Assembly (NCBI GenBank): GCA_964036195.1
Contig: OZ038454.1
Location: 20,074,315 to 20,138,314 of the forward strand
Source: Sphaerolaimus hirsutus
Taxonomy: Eukaryota > Nematoda > Chromadorea > Monhysterida > Sphaerolaimidae
DNA: 64,000 nt
Direction: 5' to 3'
Both the position numbers and the translations under genes were made by a program. The notes under the pieces are model-generated. The model did no database searches. It was not told the DNA's origin and saw nothing but the letters and a program-made list of their open reading frames with translations. Below, piece by piece: positions 36,083-48,537 of this stretch. The stretch's first letter is position 1, and each line of letters begins with the position of its first letter.

Positions 36083-36250
36083 ATGGCAGTCCAGAGCCCT
36101 GTAAAGTGTGAAGTCAGGTGTCAAATTTCTTGAACAATATACAAATTTGTCAATTGTCTTGAAAAGTGTCAAACTTCAGTAATCAAATCTTTTTTGACAT
36201 TTTACATGACATTTGAGAACATGACTTTACAGGGCTCGGCACTGCCCCTA
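36083..36250. mobile_element. GGCAGTCCC-family MITE upstream of AACS
   Basis: The foldback runs from ATGGCAGTCCAGAGCCCTGTAA to TTTACAGGGCTCGGCACTGC. It ends about 60 bp before the AACS start codon and may lie in its promoter or 5' UTR. A candidate acceptor (CTTGCAGG) lies at about 36290-36297. Confidence 0.65.
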
Positions 36251-36309
36251 GTTTTACTAGAATATCTCGTTTAATCTCAATACTCCAAACTTGCAGGACA
36301 TCTCTAAAT

Positions 36310-39300
36310 ATGTCGACAAGTCCGAAATTTCGCATGACAAAGATCGCTCGCATGTCCAGCGAATCAAATGTGGACATAATCATCGCAAATGGGAACGGTA
36401 CTGATGCGACGGTCGACAGAATTTTGTGGGAACCGCCAGCCAAACCAAGAGACGATCTTCCTGTGTTGAAGTTTATCGAATTGCTGCGGGAGAAACATGG
36501 CTTTATATTTTGTTTGTTTGGGGATTGTAGTAATCTCGAGAATATTTTACATCGGCTTTTTCCGGCCCTGGGATTTTTTGGTAACTTTATTGCAGTCGCA
36601 TTTTGCGCCGCACGTTCTGTAATTTATGCTATGTGGAAATTAGCGGTGGAAAAACATCTGGAGAAGTGCGCCATTTGAACAGCAGCACGGGGGTCAATTA
36701 TGCTAGTTAAGTATAAAAAAAGTTAGAAGTGTTAAGTTACAAGTAAAGTAAAGTGGTAAGTGAAATGGTAGGTAAAATAAGGCAAAACTGAAGAACCCGC
36801 TAAAACGTTTTTTGTTTCACTTTAAGAGTTTCGTTCCGTAAGTGCATATCTCCACCAATTTAAATTTTTCAAATTCGCATTTTAAAGTTTAGCGATGGCC
36901 CGACAGCGCCATGTTTGAGCGACGGAGCTTGCCACGCACTTTTCAGATACCTGAGACTATTGCCTACATTTTTTGTATAAATGATTTTTTTGGCCGTACA
37001 GTCTATGTTGAGTTCTGTCCAGATTTGTCGGGCCAAATTTTTCAGGAACAAAATGGACAATCTGCGATTAAAACTAAAACGACTTATGAATGGTGCGACC
37101 TAGAAAAAAACCAACTGCACCATTGAAAAGCCCGTCTCGAAAAGTACACCGACGAAAATTTTTAGACTTATACGTACATACGTATCCAAATTATAGCTCT
37201 GGGCATGTTTGGAAATGCACGGACGCACTTTTGGAATGAAACTCCCATTTTGTATCTGGAGTTCTGACCGGCTCTTCAGGAGAACGGACGCACTTTTGGA
37301 ACGAAACTTTTTTTTGGAGATATGCATTTTCGAAGTGGTAATTCCGGTGGCCCGAGATGGATAAACGCACTTTCGATTTGAAAATGTCGTTTTTCTTGGT
37401 GGAGATACACACTTTCGATGTGAAAATCATGCTTTTTCTGAAAATCGGTACCAATGTATCTCCGGACCGACATGGACTATGACACCAAATTTTTTTCTCA
37501 AATTTACAAACATGTGGATGTCGAATCCACGCTTAACTCGATTTTTGTGATTTTGGCGCTTATGCACTTATGGAACGAAACTCTTCACTTGCCATTTCAC
37601 TTCTCACATTTACTTTTCTTTTTACCTTTTATTTTTCACTTACCTATTCACTTCAAAATCGACACCAGTGGCGCCCTCTTCAAAACATGCGCCAGTTATA
37701 ATTGATGCCGTCAATTTTACAACCCGAGGTAAGAGCTAGCACATTTAAGATGTTGCCATTAATTTTTACGTTTCGCAATGTTTCAGCGGACTATACCTCA
37801 CTGCACAAGTGGTCAGTGGACAACATTGATCTTTTCTGGGCTGCCGTTATCGAATTTTGCAATGTCAAATTTTCCGTCAAACCGCACACAATTTTGGAGA
37901 AAAATGTGCCCATGGATAAAGTGCCAAAATGGTGTTTGGGTGGAGAGCTGAATTATGCTGAAAATTTGCTGAATGGTGGGAAGGGCGGAGATGTGGCCTT
38001 AGTTGTAGCGAGTTTGTTCTTGCTTGATTGTTATTTACCGTGATTATGGGCCTACACTACTAGTTGATATCACAAAAAAATGTCAACTGAATGTCAACTA
38101 AAGAACACCAAAAAAAATTTATAAAGCAAATACTTCACCGAAACAATGGAAAGTGAGTTTCACCATTTAAAATTAACTATGATCGAATCTATCACATAGG
38201 AAGGTTGAAAGCACATAATTAACCAAAATTTAGTTGACACGAATTTGACCGGATCTGGCTGGGCCCTATCTGACCAAGGACGTACGCAGGGGGGGGCGGG
38301 GGGGGGCGGCCGCCCCCCCCCCGTTCCCGGGCCGGGCATAAACATTTGCCAGGAATGGCACTTTTCTTAACCGATTTTGTAGTCACTTTTAAAAATTTTT
38401 TGCGCGCAAGCGCGCAAATCCCCACCCCGTCATCCAATATGTATGTTTATACGGTCTAACAGCAATAAAAAAGTACCGAAAATGGTAATATTACTATATA
38501 TATATAGGTATAAATAGATACCTATATAGTAGACGTTGGCGCCAACGCCAACGCCAATACTGCCATGGCGCTGGCGCCTACAAATGGCGCCAGCGCCATG
38601 GCTCCATTCCTTTACTAGAGGCCCAAAATTTAGGGGGGGGGGGGGGCGCCGCCCCCCCCGTTCGCCGGGCTCCGTATACAATCCGCCCCCCCCCCCCCGC
38701 TCAAAAATCCTGCGTACATCCCTGTATCTGACTGATATAAAAACCATCAATTGACAATAATCTAAACATTCAGGAGAGGGGCTGGACTCGTTCTCCAAGG
38801 ACAGCTTAAAGTTTTCCTACGACGACATGAAACAGGCAGTTTATGCCAGAATCCACGCGCTAAAGTCGCACTTGCCCGACTTCAAGGAAGGCGATTCGGT
38901 GGCTGGCTACTTGCCAAATTCACATGAGGCTGTTTTTGCGATGCTGATGACCGCTGCGCTGGGCGGAGTTTGGGCAGGGTGTAGTCCGGATTTTGGTCCT
39001 GAGGTAATGGGACATTTTTGCAAAATACATTCGAGATTTTTGGTCTGGCGTCCAGATGGTTTACAGTTTCGCTGCGCGGAAATAGTTTTTAAAAATTTCT
39101 GTCTGCAAAAAAGGAGCCAATCGCAGACACTTTAAAGGAATTTGGGGCCCATTGTGCAATTCATATGTGGGGATCAATTTTTTTTCTTCAAACATGTTTG
39201 CGTTACGTAGCATTATTGTTTCCATAGTTGTAATTCCGCGTGCAGAACTGGACGCGGGTTCAAATTTTCCAATGTTCTTTGCATTTTTTGCGCGAACTTG

Positions 39301-42300
39301 CGAAGAGCGAGCCCCGAAATATTGGTTTCCCAGGCCGTCATCGAGCGACTGGGGCAGGTCAAACCGCGCGTGCTCTTATCCGTGTTGTCTGTCAGATACA
39401 ACGGCAAGCGGCACAGGCAGGTGGAGAAGTTGGCGCGAGTTATCAAATGTGTGTATACTATTTATTTTGATGATTTCTAACTTTAAAAGTAAATTTTTTA
39501 ACAACACGCATTTTCAGCACTGCCATCGTTGGAACTTTGCGTAATCGTTCCGTTTCTTTCCGAAACAGAAGATGCCGATGTCTCCGTAAATGATCTCGCC
39601 GTGCCCACTTCTGTCAAATGGTTGGCACTAGGGATGGAAAAAAGCGCTCTTTTTTAACGGCCCCGCTTTTTTTTAAAAAAAGCGCTGTTTTCGCTTTTTT
39701 TCAAAAAATGTCAAGACGTTACCTAAAAAGCTCCCAAATATGGTCCTGAGTCAATATATACAGGTATATCAGACAAGTGGCAGTACTTGTGATGATATAT
39801 AGCCATATAATGGCTGTGTAATCATCTGATAGCATTATAAGTGCTGATTTCTGCCAAAAAAATCCAATTTTATGTTGACTCATGATTTATATCGCCGTTT
39901 TTGAATGTTCCTTGACTGCAAGTGATTTAAGTCATGGAATAGTGCTTAAATTTGGCTATAAAAGAAGGCTAATACATGACAGTGATGTTTCACACTGTAG
40001 AAAAGTGGAAGCACGTTGGCTGGATATGTTTTACTACACTGACATATCTCCTCAACTTATTATTACTAGAAGCAATACCACTAAAATGCTACAAAACCAA
40101 TGAAAAACAACCACCAATGACAATTTGCATGTGAAATTATGCGCTTGCGCGCAAAAAAATTGCAAAATACCTAGTGCATGAGTACAAAAAATTTTGCCAG
40201 CGCTTTTTTTATAAAAAATGCGCTGGCACCCTTGCGTATTTTTTTTAAAAAAGCGGCGTTTTTTAAAAAAAGCGCTTGCCATCCCTAGTTGGCACAGAAG
40301 TTTACATCACCCAATAAAACCAGGTATTTCCCATCCAAAAGTATCCAAATCACTCAGTCTCGACCTGTCTGCATTCCTGGCGCCCGTCCCCAGCCCCCTA
40401 CCACCTGTGAAATTCACCCATTGCCTCCCCTCCGCCAGTCTGTACACGATGTTCTCTTCGGGCACGACGGGCGCGCCGAAGTGCATGGCGCACACGACGC
40501 TGGGCACGTTGCTCAAGCACAGTGAGGAGCACCGGCTGCAGCATGGCGTAACTGAGAAGGATGTGATCATGTTCTGGACGACCACTGGGTGGATGATGTG
40601 GAATTGGCTTGTCGGCGCCTTGCAGTGTGGTCCGTTTTTTTGGCTGGTCTTGTGTGGCCTGCACTATTCCGCATGTAAACCCATCCCGCATGTTGACCTA
40701 GAACGCATTAAATTATACCTGGCATTCTGAAAATTAGGGAAAATTGCTAAAAAGCGCTCCAGATAGCTAGGCAATTCGCGGAGGGGCGGGCATGTTCAGG
40801 GGAAGGTTGCCAAAAAAATTTGCCCCAGGGATAGATAGATAGCTGGGCGGTTCGTGGTGGGGTCACCCGCCCCCCTTTCTTACCCATGCGGGTATGATGT
40901 GTCTATAATTGGCCTACATGCGTGATGGGTTTATATGCGTAATAGGCTTGACCCGGTCTTGTGTGAGGTTAAATGGCCTTGTGCCGGTACACATCTGAAC
41001 CATCTAACTTACACATCTAGACAGAGTCTGCGGATAAACAGCGATTATCTACAAGTTGAATCGATAAACGTCTATCATTCAATCAGCGCGCCCGAATTTT
41101 TTTGAATGATAGTGATATTAGTTGCCGGTGACGTAGATGTCTACGCCTTTGTATTTGCCGTCCACAGTAGAGTGGGCGTGTCAAATAATGTTCTAGTCTC
41201 TTAATCCTAGATGTGTGGTGGGTAGAAGTAGATGGGTGGCGGGTTTAGATGTCTAATGGGTTTAGACGTTACTAGGCTTCAGTCAGATTCAATGGGTGTG
41301 TATTTTCTGGTATAGTTGATGTGCTTTACAATTTTGCAGGCGCGACGATCGTTCTGTATGACGGCTCGCCGTTCGAACCCAAGCCCGATTCCATGTTCGA
41401 TTTGATCGATGAACTTGGGTGCGTTCCATATTTTGTTCAGAAAAAAACCCCGGATGAAACTAAACGGTCATGTTGTGTCAATAGGGTGACGATTTTCGGC
41501 GCGGGGGCAAAGTGCTATTCTGTGTTCGAAGAAAAAGGTCTCATTCCCCGTTAGCTTAATTTAAATTACCGTATACCCTCGAATAATACCCCAGGGTAGT
41601 TATTAATCGAAAGGGAATGATTTTTCCTCCCCTCGCCAACAGGGTGTTATTCGAGGATATCGGGTGTCTTTTTCAAAGTTTTAGCAAGAAGCAAAAACGA
41701 TTTCACCAAGACAGCTTATCGCAGGCGAAACGCATTCGTTGTCCACGCTGCGCATGCTGCTGTCCACGGGCTCCGTCCTGACCAACGACAATTTTGTTTA
41801 CATGCACGACAACATCAAGCCCAATATACCAATTGGGTCTATTTCAGGTTCGTGTCGAAATGTTTACATTTTGCATTCATTTCACCTAGGAACTGTTGGC
41901 GCTTGGCACAATTTTTACTGGTGCTTAGTGATGACGCCACGCCACTAATCCGATAAATGGCACCCAAATGGCAAAAATGCAAGGAAAAGTTGCCGCCATT
42001 TATTGCGTCCGGATTCCGCATCTATTTTTGCCAGTTCTAGATCGCTCATAAATATTCAGTCCATCTGAAAACCACCCTTATCACAGGCGGCACTGATATA
42101 ATCGGCTGTTTCGTGGGGGGCAGCGAGTTGGTGCCGTGCGTGGCCGGCCAGTGCCAGTGCATTTTTCTGGGCTTGGATGTCGCTTGTCTGGATGAAAATG
42201 GTGTGTTGAGAGGTTTTGCTATTTGTTGTATACTCGGTTCTGCCTACACGTATTGGGTGTTTCACGTTTCTTCCAGGGGGGTCGGATGGGTCTACAGCCC

Positions 42301-44995
42301 GGTTTTGAGTTCTTAAACACATTCTTTACTATGAATTTAACGAAAATTTCTGACGAAAAAAGAAAACCCTCCTCAAAATAACCCCTTCGTTAAACCCCCC
42401 CCCCCAAAAAAAAAAAAAAATTCACTCGAAAAAATCACCGGGGGGGGGGTATTTCGAGGAAATACGGTATACAAACTAGTTAGTTGTTGTGAATCTGCTA
42501 TGTGAACCAGGGACGTATCCAGGATTTTTGAGCGGGGGGGCTGTTTGTTTACGGAGCCCGGCGAACGGGGGGGGCTCAGCCCCCCCCCCTAAAATTTTAC
42601 CTGTATAGTGGCGGAATGGCGCCATGGCGCTGGCGCCATTCGTAGACGCCACGCCATGGCGCCATTGGCGTTGGCGCTGGCGCCATGAACCGCTGATATC
42701 TATGTAAATATACATACATATGGAGAGATGGGCACGAAATTCAACGTATTTTACAGATATTTGAGGGTACAGCTGCCGATTTTCCAATAATTCCCGTGGA
42801 AGGTGGAAAAATGCGCGCTTGCGCGCAAAATTTTTATGTAGCACCTTGAAAATTAGTACCGAAAACGGCATTTTCCTCGATTTTTTCCGGTCTCACCCGG
42901 GAACGGGGGGGGCGGCTGCAGCCCCCCCGCCCCCCCCCCCTGGATACGTCCTTGATGTGAACGATGCAAGTAGGGGGGGGGGGGGTTTCGACGAGGGGGG
43001 TCTACTTTTTTCCTCAGCTCTCAGGTTCGGGGGTATTTCGAGGGGAGGGGTCAATTCGAGGGGGGGGGGGGTTACGAGGAAATACGGTATTCATCTCAAG
43101 TCAGGGCCGTATCCAGGGGGGGGCGGGGGGGCTGCAGCCTCCCCCCCTCCCGGGGCGAGACCAGAAAGTGACCGGAAAATGCGACTTTTTCAACTTCAGC
43201 GTAAAAAATTTTGCGCGCGAGCGCGCATTCTTCACCAAACATACGGTTATAACCATCAGATTTGCTCCATGTGACCGCAAATCATTATAAATACACTGAA
43301 TGTTGTGCTTTTTGCTGTTCTGTATGTATATTTACATACAACTACAGCGTTCCATGGCGCTGACGCCAACGCCAATGGCGCCATGGCGTGGCGCCTACTT
43401 TTGGCGCCAGCGCCATGGCGTCATTCCGCCACTATGTATCTAAAATTTTAGGGGGGGGGGGGGCTCAGCCCCCCCCCCTCGCCGGCCTCCGTAAACAAGC
43501 AGCCCCCCCCGCTCAAAAATCCTGGATACGTCCCTGTCTCAAGTACACCCACAGGTTCTCGTGTGTTCGACGAACGAGGCGAGTTGGTCTGCATGAAACC
43601 GTTCCCCTCTATGCCGAGCCATTTTTTGAACGATCCCGATGGTAAAAAGTATCACCAAGCTTATTTCGCTCGTTTCGCCGGACTTTGGTCGCACGGGGAT
43701 TTTTGCATGATCGATTCCAAAACCGGCGGGGTGGTCATGCTCGGAAGGAGGTTTGCGTCATTTCTTTTGCGTGGCAAAAATTTTGCACTGGTTGAATGAC
43801 GGATGGTAAATTTTTGGTCCAATTTGTTTCAGTGATGCCACGCTGAACCCGGGCGGCGTGCGTTTTGGAAGTGCCGAGATTTATAGAGTCGGTGAGTGGT
43901 GGTCAGGGTTTTAATGTTAAACATCACAATCTACACAATCTAGTCTTGCACTGCAATAACTTGCGCCCATCGCACTGTGTATTTGCTCGAATAATTGCCA
44001 ACAATTTTCCATGTTTAGTCTGAACCAAAATGGCATATTATTTTGTTAATAAACCATTATTTCGTGAAAGCAGTTGATATAATATGCTTGGCAATTTTGA
44101 CCAAATAATAATACCCCCCCCCCCTTGAATAGTTCCCTTCTCAAAAAAAGTCTGACGAAAAATAATTCCCAGGGCAATTTTTCTAGCAAACACAGTAATT
44201 CACATTTTCAAAATCGGCAACCCACTTTTCAGTGGATTCCCTGCCGGACGTCGCCGACAGCGTGTGCGTGTCTCAGCGACGCCAGACCGACTTGTCCTCC
44301 GAACGAGTGGTGCTGTTCGTGAAAAGACGTGACGAGGCGAAAACGCTCGATGAAAAGAGCATAAAGGCGGCGATAAGAAGCAAATTGAGTGCCAAACACG
44401 TGCCGCAGCTGGTGCTGGAAGTGCCCGACATTCCGGTTTGTAATGGGATTGAGGTTGCACGCGGATTGGTAAAGGGTCGTTTTCGAGGTTCCTGGGGTGA
44501 GACCTAAACAATTCCCGGAAATGCAAGTTTTCCCTTACATTTTTCATGGTATGTGTAAAAAATTTGCGCGCAAGCTTTGAAAGCCAAAATCCGGCCTTGG
44601 AAGACAGATTTATTCCTACATAAAGGAAGTGTCCGGACCCAGGCCCACATGTCATCATACTGGGGGGCTTCCGATGACTTTTGTAGGCAAATGTTTGGGC
44701 TTTATTTGGGTACCGGCCAAAATTTTCCGGAGTTATAGAGTTCCGGCAGAATAAAGTTTTTCATATTGAAGTGTCCGATTTTCTAAGTGTCCGAACTCAT
44801 ATGAACATGGGTGTATTTACGTGCGGTTGATTTTTCCATGACCAAAATATATTCCAGTACACGGCGAATGGCAAAAAGGTCGAATTGGCGGTGCGTGACG
44901 TCATCGAAGGTCGCCAGCCAGCGAACGAGAACGCTCTTAGAAATCCCGAAGCACTGGACCTGTTCAAAAACTTTCCAGAGTTGGAGCAGTGGTGA
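36310..44995 (+). CDS. AACS: Acetoacetyl-CoA synthetase
   Basis: Fourteen exons: 36310-36511, 37787-38011, 38774-39003, 39334-39448, 39518-39628 continued at 40296-40323, 40439-40626, 41340-41418, 41485-41549, 41725-41847, 42087-42200, 43555-43750, 43833-43891, 44233-44435, 44858-44995 (TGA). Phases agree at every junction. They give about 691 aa, against about 672 aa in human AACS. The enzyme joins CoA to acetoacetate using ATP in the cytosol, feeding ketone bodies to lipid synthesis. Adenylate-forming motifs: [13 protein letters not shown] (phosphate loop), [58 protein letters not shown], and the C-terminal NGKKVELAV with the catalytic Lys. Exon 5 is interrupted by a 659-bp transposon carrying in-frame stops. 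This allele is broken unless splicing removes the insert. The start is the first ATG of the exon and is not conserved enough to be certain. Confidence 0.93.
36695..37680. repeat. Repeat-rich part of AACS intron 1
   Basis: It contains AAGTTACAAGTAAAGTAAAG near the left and TTCACTTGCCATTTCACTT with ATCGACACCAG near the right. These look like separated arms of the family at 18676. Between them (37140-37470) ACGGACGCACTTTTGGAA and GGAGATACACACTTTCGAT recur several times. No exon is seen. Confidence 0.5.
38275..38724. mobile_element. CAGGGACGTA-family hAT-like MITE in AACS intron 2
   Basis: It starts CAAGGACGTACGCAGG and ends CCTGCGTACATCCCTG. The perfect 8-bp duplication is TATCTGAC (38267-38274 and 38725-38732). 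It has the family's layout of G/C tracts, GCGCGCAAGCGCGC (about 38402) and a GGCGCC cluster. It ends 49 bp before AACS exon 3. Confidence 0.92.
39629..40287 (+). mobile_element. TAGGGATGG hAT-like MITE inserted in AACS exon 5
   Basis: Termini TAGGGATGGAAAAAAGCGCT and AAAAAGCGCTTGCCATCCCTA are inverted. The 8-bp duplication GTTGGCAC is perfect (39621-39628 and 40288-40295). Removing the element and one duplicate restores an open, conserved reading frame ([12 protein letters not shown]). The interior is a diverged relative of the TAGGGTTGG family (AGCTCCCAAATATG, TATATCAGACA, TATAATGGCTGTG, GCGCTTGCGCGC). Perfect duplicates imply a fairly recent insertion. Confidence 0.93.
40728..41320. repeat. 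AACS intron 6: transposon fragment and TCTAGATGTG repeats
   Basis: 40728-40890 is a fragment of the GATAGATAGCTG family (AAATTGCTAAAA, GGATAGATAGATAGCTGGGCGG). 40890-41300 has scattered GTCTA/TAGAC units (ACATCTAGACAGAG, GTAGATGTCTACGCC, GGTTTAGACGTTACTAGG) with no clear boundaries and no exon. Confidence 0.4.
41550..41724. repeat. CCGTAT-family remnant in AACS intron 8
   Basis: ACCGTATACCCTCGAATAATACCCC at 41571 faces GGGTGTTATTCGAGGATATCGGG at about 41645. This is a short foldback related to the CCGTATTTGC elements. Confidence 0.55.
42508..42954. mobile_element. CAGGGACGTA-family hAT-like MITE in AACS intron 10, first
   Basis: It starts CAGGGACGTATCCAGG and ends CTGGATACGTCCTTG. The perfect 8-bp duplication is ATGTGAAC (42500-42507 and 42955-42962). 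Opposite orientation to the neighbour at 43102. Confidence 0.92.
43102..43536. mobile_element. CAGGGACGTA-family hAT-like MITE in AACS intron 10, second
   Basis: It starts CAGGGCCGTATCCAGG and ends CCTGGATACGTCCCTG. The perfect 8-bp duplication is TCTCAAGT (43094-43101 and 43537-43544). Its right duplicate ends 10 bp before the first base of AACS exon 11, so the insertion lies just upstream of that exon's 3' splice site. Confidence 0.92.
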
Positions 44996-45410
44996 TTAAT
45001 CATATTTTTACAGTGGATGCGTGTTTGCATGATTTTACAGTGGCTTTTGTATCCGATCATAATATTTTTTACTGCTAATCGCCAAATTTTTTTTCTTACC
45101 ATTCATGTCTGACGGAAAAATAATTTCCCTGGGGAATTTTGGCAGCAAATTAGAAATTTGCAATGATCAGTGCTGCTTAAAAACGTGCCGGGTCCAAATT
45201 TTTTTTCGCGCCTGTAGGTGTCCACTGTTGCGCACATGAACTGTTTTCTTTTATTGAAAGTAAAGCAGATTTTTGTAAGTGGTTATTCTGCCTCTTTCTC
45301 TCTGTGATTACATCGACCCTAGATTGTATTTTTATGCCGATTTTTCGTGTCTTTTCGGGTTTAACATAATGCAAAACCAGTTTTCTGGAGTAAGACATGT
45401 TGATGCATAG

Positions 45411-46243
45411 CATGGTTGGTTTTAGTAAAATTCTTTTTACTAAAATTGTATTTTATTTTTATTAAAATTGTATTTTATTTTTATTTTATTCATGTTTCAG
45501 TTTATTTTATTTTATTTTATTCTGAAATGTCATTAATAAAATAAAATGAAACCATTTTTACAAAAATTTTACAAATATTTTACAAAAATTTTACAAAAAA
45601 TCGGAAAACTTGGATGCAAGGACATAAAACGATGTGCACGCTAGAAGCATGTGGATGAATACAAAAAATTTTTTGTAAACTTGTGACACGGGTTGCGAGG
45701 TAGGTATTTTGTATTTTGACCCTCAGGGGGAGCTAATTGCTCCTCCCAAGGGAAGATAGCTAAAAGTGGGTTGTTGTTTTTTGGGTGGGGGGGGCTTGCG
45801 GGATTCAATATATTTATAGGCTTTTTCAAGGTATGGAACGAAGAAAATAAGAAAAAAAATCACAAATTAGTGATTTTTAAGGTGAAAATATTATAAAAAA
45901 TGTGAAAATTGGCAATTTTGAGCAACAATATTTCTCAATCACAACAATGAAAGATACAACAAGGCACTAGTTCTGCAAATTGGCAGCAAGAAACTTAAGC
46001 AACATGATAGAAAACTTTCTATAGAATTGAACAGACACTCAAATTTTTGTAAAATTTTACTAAAATTGTACAAAAATTTGAATTATTGTACAATTTTACT
46101 AAAATTTTACAAAAATTCGAATTTTAGTAAAATTGTATTTTTATTTTATTAATTTTCCATTTTATTTTATTTTATTTTATTCTCCAATTTTCCATTTTAT
46201 TTTTATTATTTTTTTATTTTTTTCGGAGATTTTGCCAACCCTG
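45411..46243. mobile_element. CAGGGTTGGTTTTAG hAT-like element, copy 3, composite
   Basis: The ends CATGGTTGGTTTTAG and TTGCCAACCCTG have a perfect 8-bp duplication ATGCATAG (45403-45410 and 46244-46251). Unit B at about 55543 has one uninterrupted ATGCATAG in matching flanks, so it is the empty site. The interior carries a fragment of the GATAGATAGC family (45715-45960) as a nested insertion. Confidence 0.92.
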
Positions 46244-46587
46244 ATGCATAGTGATAATGTTTTCTAAAATCTTGTGTGGATAAGATGCCGCTGATGTCCC
46301 GCGTTTCCCGTCTACTCTACTTTTCATTATGCTATTGTAAGATTTGGGGCTGTTTTGCCCCGGGTGCATTTTGGTGTACTTTTCCCCTAGAATGTGATAC
46401 GACAGAGTTTCTCCTTTTCAGATTTATGTGCCAGTTTTTTTCTGAATATTTATCTGGACATTCCTTTTTGTGATCCAGCCGCTTTCGGAGGAAAAATGAA
46501 AATTAATGGCGTTTTATTCTGGAGCGTTCTTTATTTTTATGCAAATTTGCTGCGACATTTTTAATGCTGAATTTAAGTAACAAAATA

Positions 46588-47002
46588 CCGTAAATTCTCT
46601 AATTGGGCGCCAGGTCACCAATAATGCGTCCTCTCCAACAGTGCGCCACCCTTGCGCACGTTGTGCGAGTATAATGCGCCACTCTCCAATAGTGCGCCAC
46701 ACTGAGAAAACAAAAAAACAACAACAAAAAAACGTCTGACTCAGATGTGTCGATCATTGAATTAGAGTAATAGGTAGCCGATTTTGCCACAGTCATTCAC
46801 TGCTTTATGGGTACTTTTGATTTATGAGATTTATCACTTTAATATGTGATGCTCACATTTCAGTTATGTTGACATTGATGTTTATGATTTGACAAAAGAT
46901 CAAATGCGCCACTCTCCAATAATATCCCATCTACAATAGTGCGCCCCCTAAAAATGTGCTGCAAACAATAGTACGCCTGGCGCCCAATTACAGAATTTAC
47001 GG
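46588..47002. mobile_element. CCGTAAATTC TA-flanked element
   Basis: The ends CCGTAAATTCTCTAATTGGG and CCCAATTACAGAATTTACGG are inverted, with TA on each side. The interior repeats AATAGTGCGCCA and GCGCCACTCTCCAATA. Tc1/mariner-like by target site. Absent from the matching place in unit B. Confidence 0.75.
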
Positions 47003-47128
47003 TATTTGCATTGTTCTCCCTAAGACGCGAACGTGTCCCAAAACTTGTGATGGAATGGCGCGCGCCATTTGGTGACCCAAAATGGCGCCAGTGTCATGGC
47101 GTTATTGGCGCCCCGTTCTCTGGCGACC

Positions 47129-48113
47129 TGGTGGCAGTCCCAAGCCCTATAAAGTGTAAAGTAAAGTGTCAAATGTAAAGTCAAATGTCAATTGTCATGC
47201 AAAGTTCAGTAAAAAAATCTTTTTTGTTTTGATTGACACCTTACTTTGCATTTGACTTTACATTTGACACTTTACTTTACACTTTGTACAAGGGGTTAAG
47301 CGCTAAAACCAGGTGCGAGGCACCTGCCAACAATTAAAGTTTACACTTTCGATTGGTTTGCCAAACCTACAATTACGTGGCAGCGGGGACAAAGGTTCCC
47401 CACCCTTATGTATTATATCTAACTGTAGTTTCTTACTTTTTTAAAATTTACAGGGCTTGGGACTAGGGTTGAAAAAAAACTTTTTTTTAACTCTGTTTTT
47501 TTATATTAAAAACAACGTTTTTTTAAATAAAAAACTTTTTTTTTAAAAGCTCCCAGATATGACCTTGTGTCAACATATATACCTAGGTATATAAGACAGT
47601 GGCAATACTCTGTGATGTTATATATGACCATACAATGACTGTGGAGCCATGGGATAGCATTATAAGTGGTTATTTGTGTCAAAAATATCCATTTTTTGTT
47701 GACATGTTCGTATATCGCCTTATAGTCAAGTGTTCGTGACTTCAGGTAAAGTTTGGCACGGAATAGTGATGAAACAAGGTTATAAAAGGAGGTTGTTACT
47801 TTGGGAGTGAAGTTACACACTGTGGAGGTACATGGAAGCACATTACCTCAATATTATATACTACACCGACATATGGCGGCTTATTAACCCATGGTAGCAT
47901 ATATTAATGGATACTTTGATACTAAAAATGCCACAAAACCAATGAAAACAACCACCAATGTCAATTTGTGTGTGAAATCGCGATTGCAAAATACCTAGTG
48001 CTTAGTACTAAAAATTTCGGCCGATGTTTTTAAAAAAAAACATTTTGGATGTCATGTTTAAAAAAAAACGTTTTAAAAAAACATCGGCCAACCCTACTTG
48101 GGACTGCCCCCTG
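47129..48113. mobile_element. GGCAGTCCC-family MITE split by a TAGGGTTGG MITE
   Basis: The left end CTGGTGGCAGTCCCAAGCCC and right end TTGGGACTGCCCCCTG belong to one element. The TAGGGTTGG element occupies 47464-48096, inserted into the GGGCTTGGGACTGCC end. 47287-47450 is additional inserted sequence of unknown type. Confidence 0.75.
47464..48096 (+). mobile_element. hAT-like MITE, TAGGGTTGG family, copy 5, nested
   Basis: The 8-bp duplication CTTGGGAC (47456-47463 and 48097-48104) is part of the host MITE's own end, which shows directly that this element inserted into it. This copy lacks the GCGCGCTTGCGCGC block found in the other copies (only GCGATTGC remains). Confidence 0.9.
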
Positions 48114-48537
48114 TGTCCATTCAATTGCCGAAATTGAATAATTGGATGAGTCTTAAAATGGCTATTTTATCAAATTCTAGAGGATTCATCTTTTTCCATC
48201 CCTTTTGAAAAGCATACACCATGGTTTCTTAATTATTATTTTACTCCAAGAAAATGTTGAGAAAAATGTACAAATTTGAAAAGAATATTTTTTATTCATT
48301 TGTATGTTTCAAAGAAAAGGATCAAGGATTTTGTAAGAAAAGTTGTGGACCAAGTGTGCGAGCCAGGTAGGCCTGCTCCCCTAGAGGCAGAGTAAAATGA
48401 TAAATGTCAAGTTAGGAGTAGGTAAAAGTAAAAGTTTGACTTTGATGGAGAATTACAAGGTAGGTACAGTTACAAGATGAAATCACAAGTGTCCACACGT
48501 CAAAAGTAACCAACAAGCGTCAGCAACCAATCATCAA

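Larger units (their letters stand above)
29888..36309. other. Intergenic region between ARMH3 and AACS
   Basis: No exon is recognised in 6.4 kb. It holds a TGTGTCAACTCAGATTT foldback (about 30219-30400), the transposons listed at 32023, 32596, 33423, 33760, 34381, 35540 and 36083, and unassigned AT-rich DNA at 30420-32015. A diverged inverted pair with CCGAATATTTCGGC (about 31530-31570 and 35070-35100) brackets 31.5-35.1 kb. It includes TTTCAGCA/CCGTACGAATTC motifs on both sides and may be the outline of an old large element. Confidence 0.5.
44996..48290. other. Unit A of the tandem duplication, non-coding part
   Basis: 44996-45410 and 46244-46585 match unit B (55162-55560 and 56310-56510) and are split there by different insertions. 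45411-46243, 46588-47002 and 47129-48113 are transposons listed separately. 48114-48290 shows nothing recognisable. AATAAA on the minus strand (48291-48296) may be the polyadenylation signal of the peptide gene that follows. Confidence 0.6.
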
